Source: Verrucomicrobia bacterium UBA3750 (lineage in GTDB: Bacteria; Verrucomicrobiota; Kiritimatiellia; RFP12; UBA1067). From it: 11,065 nucleotides of DNA. This document shows, piece by piece, positions 6,777 to 11,065 of this stretch. The stretch lies in assembly GCA_002371755.1 (NCBI GenBank), contig DFGM01000172.1:1-11065 (forward strand), given 5' to 3'. Below the pieces are notes generated by a model, which did no database searches, was not told the origin of the DNA, and saw nothing but the letters and a program-made list of their open reading frames with translations. Positions within the stretch are counted from its first letter, which is position 1, and every line of letters starts with the position of its first letter. The position numbers were made by a program, and so were the translations under genes.

Positions 6777-7244
6777 ATGGTAAAATCAAAAAGAACCGAA
6801 ATACTGAAGGCAAAAGCGCGTGTGTTTGCCAAGCATGTACTGAAGTTGGCACAACACCTTCGCAAGAAGAAAGGAGCGATCTTGTCAGCGCAGTTCTTGC
6901 GTAGCGGCACCTCCGTAGGGGCGAACCTCGCCGAGGGTCGTTACACCTACACTCGCGGGAACTACATCTCGAAGCACAGTATCGCGCTGGCGGAGGCAGG
7001 CGAGGCGCTCTACTGGATAGAGTTGTTCATAGATGGCGGCTTCATCAAGCCGAACAGCGAATTCGCCAGTATCCACTCCGAGTGCAGTGAGATAATCGCC
7101 CTCCTTGAAAAGGTCGTGAGTTACGCCCGCCAGCGCAAGGCGAAGGAGGAGCGCGAGGCGGCAGTTCTGCGCCCGCAAAGGCAGAGGCGGAGGTTTGATG
7201 CCGAAGAGCCGCAGCCACCCGCAACCTCCGCGCAGGGGCTCTGA
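6777..7244 (+). CDS. Four-helix-bundle protein (S23 / 23S rRNA intervening-sequence protein family)
   Basis: The first ~120 residues match the stand-alone four-helix-bundle (S23-like) family. They show a basic first helix (TEILKAKARVFAKHVLKLAQ), the signature RSGTSVGANLAEG, then helices with SKHSIALAEAGEALYWIELF and SECSEIIALLEKVV. The function of these proteins is not established; relatives are encoded in intervening sequences of 23S rRNA genes and one subgroup (Avd) works in diversity-generating retroelements, but neither an rRNA gene nor a reverse transcriptase is present here. ATG 6777 is preceded by AAGGAGG at only 4 nt. The 155-aa length exceeds the usual 115-125. The extra C-terminus (RQRKAKEEREAAVLRPQ and on) is low-complexity and may be recruited noncoding sequence. 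The gene is the only intact one between the two repeat copies. Confidence 0.85.
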   Translation: MVKSKRTEILKAKARVFAKHVLKLAQHLRKKKGAILSAQFLRSGTSVGANLAEGRYTYTRGNYISKHSIALAEAGEALYWIELFIDGGFIKPNSEFASIHSECSEIIALLEKVVSYARQRKAKEEREAAVLRPQRQRRRFDAEEPQPPATSAQGL

Positions 7245-7419
7245 ACAATGCGCAAGGTGATACAGATTCTCTCTTCGTGATAGCATTGTATAGGGTAGAG
7301 AGTAGAAAACGGAACCCATTTTGAGTATAATAGAAACGAAAAGTGCGAAAAACCAAACTTGGAGTTTGCTCAAAACGACTTAATTTTGATATAATATACC
7401 TCGTAAGCAACTATGTACG
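7245..7419 (+). other. AT-richer intergenic region with two -10-like sites
   Basis: No gene is seen. The stretch is clearly richer in A/T than its surroundings. It holds TATAAT at 7326-7331 (with TG two bases upstream of the ideal place) and an extended -10, TGATATAAT, at 7387-7395 with a weak TTGCTC 18 nt upstream (7366-7371). The second would start transcription near 7402, just before the metallopeptidase remnant. CTCTCT and AGAGAG (about 7270-7301) can pair, but no terminator-like T run follows. Confidence 0.5.
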
Positions 7420-7603
7420 GCGGAGAATTACCTACTCGTTGATGCTCGCCGGGATGCCCCGTGAACTCGTCGAGTATGTCGTCGTCCACGAGCTCACCCA
7501 CCTGAAGGCACACGGACATGGTCCGAGGTTCTAGGCGTTCATGGACGCAAGGCTTCCTGAATGGCGAACTCTCCGCAAACGGCTCAATCATTGGGAACCA
7601 TGA
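7420..7603 (+). pseudogene. C-terminal fragment of an M48/YgjP-type (DUF45) metallopeptidase, with nonsense codon
   Basis: The frame reads RRITYSLMLAGMPRELVEYV, then VVHELTHLKAHGHGPRF, a TAG at 7532-7534, and continues in the same frame AFMDARLPEWRTLRKRLN to a TGA at 7601-7603. HELTH (7487-7501) is the HExxH zinc site, and 'F-W-A' is expected after GPRF in YgjP-like proteins, so the TAG is most simply a TGG-to-TAG change at that tryptophan. The N-terminal two thirds of the family (about 230 aa in full) is missing, and the sequence before 7420 looks intergenic. The true stop overlaps the ATG of the DUF4186 gene (ATGA), a trace of a former operon. A selenocysteine-like or suppressor readthrough is unlikely. 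Confidence 0.75.
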
Positions 7604-7842
7604 ACGCACGCGCATACGATGCCGCATTCGCCCGGCTTGGGAAGTCGAAGTTCAGGAGTCGCTTCCATCTTTCGGAAGCGGATCGGAAGTACATCGCCGA
7701 GAAGGGAATGGAGACGATCCGCTCCCATTGCGAGGAGTTCATCCGAACGCGGCTCGCACCGGCGAGTCCGCCGAACGACGGGAAGCAGACGCCGATGCGC
7801 GGGCATCCCGTGTTCAAGGCGCAGCATGCCTGCGCCTGCTGC

Positions 7843-7918
7843 TCGGCACTCGCTTGCGCTCGGCTTGGTTGCTTCCCCATGGGTCGCAACCACCCTCAAG
7901 GGGCGGTTACGTCGCGAC
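7843..7918 (-). repeat. Short, diverged, inverted relative of the hairpin-array element
   Basis: Read on the minus strand this aligns without gaps to the middle of the long element over 23 bases and recognisably beyond. The shared frame is GTAACCGCC, a small hairpin (CCC-TTGA-GGG here, CCGC-GTAA-GCGG in the long copies), then GGTTGC/GCAACC around a 13-nt loop against GGCCGC/GCGGCC around a 13-nt loop, then CCAAGCC-AGCG. Stem bases change in pairs. It sits inside the DUF4186 frame between codons CC and CLAKW; the last six bases (7913-7918) may be original gene sequence. Confidence 0.75.
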
Positions 7919-7942
7919 TGCCTCGCGAAGTGGGAATGCGCC

Positions 7943-8171
7943 CGCGCCGAAGGCGTCGGGTTGGGTGAGCGCGAAGCGCGAACTGCGAAGCAGCCGCAAG
8001 GCCCCGCGAAAGTGCCGCGCGGGGTCGAGATTCCCGCCGGGCGGCGTAACCGCCGCGTAAGCGGGGCCGCAATCCATAGGGACGCGGCCAAGCCTAGCGG
8101 ACTGAGCGTAGCGAAGAGGCTCCGCGAGAGCCGAGCGGGGCATCGTTGATTTTCTCATGGCGTGGATCGAG
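7943..8171 (+). repeat. Hairpin-array repeat element, copy B
   Basis: 227 of 229 bases match copy A (offset 1460). One difference (8015) is in the loop of the CCCCGCG stem. The other (8073) changes a C-G pair in the inner CCC-ATA-GGG stem to T-G, which still pairs in RNA. The element interrupts the DUF4186 gene; its last 30 bp (8142-8171) are DUF4186 coding sequence. It lies in the same orientation as copy A and beside the inverted short relative. Confidence 0.93.
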
Positions 8172-8185
8172 ATGGAGATGGGCGT

Positions 8186-8248
8186 ATGATGCACGACTTC
8201 AAATGCCGCTGCTGCGGGGCGTACTGTCATATCAACAACCAATATTGA
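8186..8248 (+). CDS. Possible 20-residue cysteine-rich ORF or gene fragment
   Basis: Starting ATGATG at 8186, overlapping the DUF4186 tail stop, a short frame reads MMHDFKCRCCGAYCHINNQY and stops at 8246-8248. The CRCCGAYC cluster resembles half of a zinc ribbon. It is probably the 5' end of a truncated third gene of the decayed operon; a real micro-protein cannot be excluded. No Shine-Dalgarno is obvious, although the preceding GGAGATGGG is purine-rich. Confidence 0.25.
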   Translation: MMHDFKCRCCGAYCHINNQY

Positions 8249-8320
8249 CACAAACAGGGCGAAAATGCCTGGTTTGTGCCATTCGATTTGCTGTCCATTG
8301 ACAGAAACGGGGCGAAAATG
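8245..8320 (+). promoter_or_regulatory. Direct repeats, probable operator of the AbiE-channel operon
   Basis: Two 23-bp direct repeats, 8245-8267 and 8298-8320, match at 21 of 23 positions (both begin TTGACA and end GGGCGAAAATG). Their start-to-start distance is 53 bp, about five helical turns, so they face the same side of the DNA. The second copy forms the -35 and spacer of the promoter. Within and after the first, CACAAAC (8249-8255) and GTTTGTG (8272-8278) form an inverted repeat. AbiEi antitoxins are known to repress their own promoters by binding repeated sites, so these are good candidates for its binding sites. Confidence 0.6.
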
Positions 8321-8327
8321 ATATACT
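8298..8327 (+). promoter_or_regulatory. Near-consensus promoter of the AbiE-channel operon
   Basis: TTGACA (8298-8303), 18-nt spacer, TATACT (8322-8327) with TG-A in front (extended -10). The last -10 base is 7 nt before the GTG at 8335, so transcription should begin at or next to the start codon and the abiEi message may be leaderless. Confidence 0.75.
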
Positions 8328-8334
8328 ATGAGCT

Positions 8335-8877
8335 GTGACTGCATATGATATTATTTTCGACGAGGCCATCGGCTACTATGGCCTCTTTCGAACATCCCAA
8401 GCCCCGAGCCTGGGCGTGTCGGGATCTGCCGTGTTGAGTCTTGCCAAGCGCGGCAGACTGCTGCGCATCGCGCATGGACTATACCGCATTGACAAGTATG
8501 TGCCGCAACCCGATGGACTTGACGCATACGCCATCGCCGTTGCCAGAGTCGGCGAAGATGCCTATCTCTGGGGACCTTCCGTGCTTCAGGCTCTGCATCT
8601 CTGCCCGACCGACCCGGCAAAGATATACGTCGCGACGCCTGCGAGATTCAGGGGACGTCTGCCCAACAGCATAATCCTCAAGAATTGCGCGAAACCGCAT
8701 GACATCGATTTCATCGAAGGAATACGGGCGCAGACCGCTGGCCAGGCGATTCTTTCCAGCCAGCACATAATCATGTTCGACCGGCTGCTTGAAGCGGTGG
8801 AGAATGCCAAAGGCAAAGGCCTGCTTGACGAGGTCCAGGCGCACAACACTCTCAAGGAACTGTACAAGAATGACTAA
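8335..8877 (+). CDS. AbiEi-like antitoxin / transcriptional repressor (type IV toxin-antitoxin)
   Basis: The 180-aa product has the AbiEi layout. An N-terminal winged helix-turn-helix (residues about 8-50: GYYGLFRTSQAPSLGVSGSA, then LAKRGRLLRIAHGLYRI) is followed by the AbiEi C-terminal domain with AYLWGPSVLQALHL and, further on, TPARFRGRLPNSIIL and a helical end. In studied systems AbiEi represses the operon through the winged helix while its C-terminal domain neutralises the toxin. Start GTG 8335 is the only in-frame start giving a complete winged helix; there is no Shine-Dalgarno and the promoter -10 ends 7 nt upstream. It overlaps the next gene by 8 nt, in the usual antitoxin-then-toxin order. 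Family assignment rests on motif reading, not a profile search. Confidence 0.85.
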   Translation: MTAYDIIFDEAIGYYGLFRTSQAPSLGVSGSAVLSLAKRGRLLRIAHGLYRIDKYVPQPDGLDAYAIAVARVGEDAYLWGPSVLQALHLCPTDPAKIYVATPARFRGRLPNSIILKNCAKPHDIDFIEGIRAQTAGQAILSSQHIIMFDRLLEAVENAKGKGLLDEVQAHNTLKELYKND

Positions 8878-9691
8878 AAAGCCGAACTCGCGGGCGAATC
8901 TCGATCGCGCAATCGAGAGACTTTTCGGCAACTACGAAAAGTCTCTCGAAACGAGAAGCATAATGGCGAACGCCATCGTGGGGCAGATGCTCCACGGCGG
9001 CGTTGTCAAAGGAGGCAGCGGGCTTAAACTCAGATACGGCACGAGCATTACGCGCGCAACGATGGATTTGGATACCGCCTGTCGAGGCGAAGTCTCCGAA
9101 TTCACCGGGCAGCTGTCCGAAAGCCTCAAACGCGGATGGAGCGGATTTACGGGAACGGTCGTGAAGCGCAATCCGGCGAAGCCGAGGAACGTGCCTCCGC
9201 AATATGTGATGCAGCCTTATGCCGTCAGGCTTTCGTATAACGGACAGCCATGGTGCACAGTCGACCTCGAAATAGGGTTCAATGAGCTGGGGGATGCGGA
9301 TGATTGCGACTTCGCCCTGTCCGACGAGGTTGCCCGGATATTCACCGCACTCGGATTCTCTGTCCCGGATGCGGTGCCGCTGATGAAATGCGAACACCAG
9401 ATTGCGCAGAAACTGCATGGTCTTACGGAGCCGAACTCCCGACGCGCCCACGACCTCGTCGACCTTCAGCTGATTGTAGAGCATTCGCCTGTGGACTACG
9501 CGAAGGCGGCACAACTTTGCAGGCGGCTGTTTTCGTTTCGGCGCATGCAGTCATGGCCTCCTGCCATCGTAAAGGGAGACGACTGGGAAACGCTGTACAA
9601 CGACGCCAACTTCAAGCACGGCGTATCCCGCACAATAGATGAAGCGATTGCATGGGCAAACGAACTGGTAGGAAGGATTGCCGAATCATGA
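8870..9691 (+). CDS. AbiEii/AbiGii-like nucleotidyltransferase toxin
   Basis: The 273-aa product has the nucleotidyltransferase (MNT) fold motifs of AbiEii toxins: VVKGGSGLKLRYG with Gly48-Gly49-Ser50, RATMDLD with metal-binding Asp66 and Asp68, and a later acidic residue in CTVDLEIGF (Asp132). The second half has the family's helical signature KCEHQIAQKLHGL and RRAHDLVDLQLIVE. AbiEii toxins are nucleotidyltransferases that block growth, for example on phage infection; the target here is unknown. ATG 8870 is chosen because it overlaps the antitoxin stop by 8 nt, has AAGGAA about 10 nt upstream, and starts a normal N-terminus; the frame further back is antiphase inside abiEi. No catalytic residue is obviously missing. 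Its stop overlaps the channel gene start. Confidence 0.88.
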   Translation: MTKKPNSRANLDRAIERLFGNYEKSLETRSIMANAIVGQMLHGGVVKGGSGLKLRYGTSITRATMDLDTACRGEVSEFTGQLSESLKRGWSGFTGTVVKRNPAKPRNVPPQYVMQPYAVRLSYNGQPWCTVDLEIGFNELGDADDCDFALSDEVARIFTALGFSVPDAVPLMKCEHQIAQKLHGLTEPNSRRAHDLVDLQLIVEHSPVDYAKAAQLCRRLFSFRRMQSWPPAIVKGDDWETLYNDANFKHGVSRTIDEAIAWANELVGRIAES

Positions 9692-10563
9692 ACTGGCGGA
9701 GAATGTTGTTCGAGATTGTCGAGCCCGACAAGGGAAGTTCAGTCGCCAGCCGCATCTTCGACTGGTTGATTACAGCGCTCATACTGTTGAGCGTGGTCAT
9801 CGTGTTTGCCGGGACGTTCGACCTTCCCCAGAGGACTTTGAATGCGCTATCGGCGGTTGAGTGCATCGCCTCGATTGTGTTCACCGTAGAATACGGCATC
9901 AGGATTCTCACTGCGGACTTTCTCTACCCAGAGCGCGGAGCCATTCGTTCGCGCATAAGATACGTCTTGTCCCCGATGGCGATTGTGGACTTCGTCGCCA
10001 TACTTCCGTTCTGGCTCCCTATGCTTCTGCCCGGAACAATGCTTGGCGTCCGGGCGCTCAGGCTGGTGCGTCTGCTGCGGATTTTCAAGTTGAACCGCTA
10101 CTTCGACGCAATGAAGGCGATTGGGGATGTAATCGTGGACAAGAAGCGGGAATTGCTGGGATCTCTTTTCTTCGTGGCAATACTCATGCTCATTTCATCC
10201 CTGCTTATGTATTCTGCGGAGCATGAAGCGCAGCCGGAAGTTTTCCGCAATGCGTTCTCCGGCCTGTGGTGGGCCGTTGCGACGCTTACGACCGTCGGCT
10301 ACGGCGACATCTACCCTGTCACGGCATTCGGCCGGCTTGTCGGAGCGTTAATCGCTTTTTCTGGACTTGCCGCCGTTGCCATCCCGACAGGCATAATCAC
10401 GTCAGGATTGAGCGAACGGATATCGAAAGCCAACGCATCCGAAGACAAGGCAGACAACGATATAAAAGACCTCGTCTACAGGCAAAGCCGAAAACTTGAC
10501 GAGATAGCCGTGCAGCTCGACCGCATTCTCAAACAGAATTCCGACGAAAGGGAAAGCGAATGA
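9688..10563 (+). CDS. Six-transmembrane voltage-gated potassium channel
   Basis: The 291-aa product is a Kv-type K+ channel of the inner membrane. Segments in order are S1 (about 23-44), S2 (56-80), S3 (about 95-115) and S4 with Arg122, Arg125, Arg128, Arg131 and Lys134 at exact three-residue spacing, a classic voltage sensor. They are followed by S5 (about 155-177), the pore helix with selectivity filter TTVGYGD (201-207), and S6 (about 217-240). The cytosolic tail has a heptad-like stretch (DIKDLVYRQSRKLDEIAVQL) likely to aid tetramerisation. No RCK or cyclic-nucleotide domain is present. ATG 9688 overlaps the toxin stop as ATGA, with GGAAGGA about 11 nt upstream, so translation is coupled to the toxin. 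Bacterial Kv channels are usually solitary; the position in a toxin-antitoxin operon is unusual. Confidence 0.93.
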   Translation: MNWRRMLFEIVEPDKGSSVASRIFDWLITALILLSVVIVFAGTFDLPQRTLNALSAVECIASIVFTVEYGIRILTADFLYPERGAIRSRIRYVLSPMAIVDFVAILPFWLPMLLPGTMLGVRALRLVRLLRIFKLNRYFDAMKAIGDVIVDKKRELLGSLFFVAILMLISSLLMYSAEHEAQPEVFRNAFSGLWWAVATLTTVGYGDIYPVTAFGRLVGALIAFSGLAAVAIPTGIITSGLSERISKANASEDKADNDIKDLVYRQSRKLDEIAVQLDRILKQNSDERESE

Positions 10564-11065
10564 AAACCAAGCATTATGTCCTGATAGGAATCGCCGTCGC
10601 GTTCTCCTTGCTGCCGGCGATTGCGCCGTCGCTTCTATCGGTGGCGATAATAGGTGCGCTGATCGGCCTTTTGGCGGTATTCTGGACTCTTCGCGAAGTC
10701 GATGCCGAAAGCCGTCGTCTCAAAGAGGATATCAAAAAGGCGGAGGGCGAGGCCGCAAAGGCCCGCGAGGAGCGCGACGGCGCAATCGCCCATGCCGAGG
10801 AGCTGGACAAGTTCTTCAATGACAACGGCTATGCGGAACTTGTCGAAATACGACAGAAAATAGATGTGGAGAACGCGGAGTTTGACAAGCAGATCGAGGC
10901 GAAACGGCTGGAGTTCGAGCAGGAGATGGAGCGGCAATGCGCGGAATACGAACGCGAACTCGCCGACAAGAACGCCCAGCAGGAGCAAATCCTCCAGGAA
11001 AAGACTGCGCTTGAGATGCGGCTTCAAAAGGAAATAGAGAGCCTGACCTCGCGGCGCGACGGCGC
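10560..11065 (+). CDS. Membrane-anchored long coiled-coil protein (3' end outside window)
   Basis: ATG 10560 overlaps the channel stop as ATGA, with AAAGGG 8 nt upstream, and the frame is open to the window end (168 residues seen). The N-terminus MKTKHYVLIGIAVAFSLLP and the following SLLSVAIIGALIGLLAVFW form two membrane helices (about 6-23 and 25-43). From residue 45 the chain is almost entirely charged coiled coil, rich in Glu, Lys, Arg, Ala and Gln (EVDAESRRLKEDIKKAEGEA, later QIEAKRLEFEQEMERQCAEY). The coil should lie in the cytoplasm if the helices form a hairpin. Some proteins of this shape end in a DUF4041 or GIY-YIG-like domain, but the C-terminus is not visible, so no family is claimed. 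It belongs to the AbiE-channel operon by overlap. Confidence 0.85.
   Translation, partial: MKTKHYVLIGIAVAFSLLPAIAPSLLSVAIIGALIGLLAVFWTLREVDAESRRLKEDIKKAEGEAAKAREERDGAIAHAEELDKFFNDNGYAELVEIRQKIDVENAEFDKQIEAKRLEFEQEMERQCAEYERELADKNAQQEQILQEKTALEMRLQKEIESLTSRRDG

Larger units (their letters stand above)
7600..8189 (+). pseudogene. DUF4186 family gene, broken by two repeat insertions
   Basis: The N-terminal part (7600-7842) reads MNARAYDAAFARLGKSKFRS, then KYIAEKGMETIRSH, FIRTRLAPASPPNDGKQTPM, and RGHPVFKAQHACACC. This is the conserved core of DUF4186, a family of unknown function with Cys/His clusters suggestive of metal binding. Family members continue roughly 'CCR-CL-KWHGIP'. Here the frame breaks at 7843, a shifted frame resumes CLAKW at 7919-7933, breaks again at 7943, and the tail IVDFLMAWIEMEMGV follows at 8142-8189. 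The gaps hold a short inverted hairpin repeat (about 7843-7918) and long repeat copy B. About 15 residues expected between KW and IV are missing, so the second event replaced sequence as well as adding it. The product cannot be made intact. Confidence 0.75.

Noticed and set aside
6777..7244. Diversity-generating retroelement accessory protein (Avd) or 23S rRNA intervening-sequence gene
   Set aside because: The four-helix family fits, but no reverse transcriptase, template/variable repeat pair or rRNA sequence is present in the window.
7343..7419. Extension of the metallopeptidase frame upstream to 7343
   Set aside because: The sequence is AT-rich, contains the promoter-like TGATATAAT and does not resemble the family, so coding is taken to begin near 7420.
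6483..8171. CRISPR array or insertion sequence
   Set aside because: There are only two long copies plus one diverged relative, no regular spacers, no transposase frame and no classic terminal inverted repeats.

Overview
The window is a GC-rich bacterial chromosome segment. Its genes for an anaerobic ribonucleotide reductase and its activase, and a secreted GH3 glycosidase, suggest an obligate anaerobe that degrades plant or mucosal polysaccharide. Its style (TGnTAtaaT promoters, leaderless-looking starts, a permuted GH3, hairpin repeats) would suit an uncultured gut or rumen lineage of the Kiritimatiellota/Lentisphaerota/Verrucomicrobiota type. That placement is an inference with no marker-gene search behind it.

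Core block (1-5648). The 3' end of nrdD is coupled through a GTGA overlap to nrdG. It converges on der (minus strand), with the two 3' ends overlapping by 27 bp. Upstream of der on the minus strand lies rpsP-rplS, directly adjacent without rimM or trmD, and closed by a good intrinsic terminator. Divergent from rpsP is a 759-residue secreted GH3 glycosidase with its domains in the permuted order (sandwich, FnIII, then TIM barrel).

Decayed accessory block (5649-8250). It holds minus-strand gene remnants, a plus-strand remnant frameshifted at a G6 tract, and an intact S23-like four-helix-bundle gene. It also has an M48/YgjP-type metallopeptidase fragment with a nonsense codon, and a DUF4186 gene broken by hairpin-rich repeats. 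A 229-bp element occurs twice (227 of 229 bases identical). A shorter, inverted, diverged relative sits beside the second copy, and its differences keep stems paired by compensatory changes. Both long copies end in the same DUF4186 C-terminal coding stretch.

Defence-like operon (8245-11065, runs off the end). A near-consensus promoter overlaps one of two 23-bp direct repeats placed 53 bp apart. It drives four overlapping genes: an AbiEi-like antitoxin, an AbiEii-like nucleotidyltransferase toxin, a six-segment voltage-gated K+ channel, and a membrane-anchored coiled-coil protein cut by the window edge. Overlaps of 8, 4 and 4 nt imply one transcript with translational coupling. A type IV toxin-antitoxin pair joined to an ion channel and a membrane coiled-coil protein is the best candidate here for an undescribed system.
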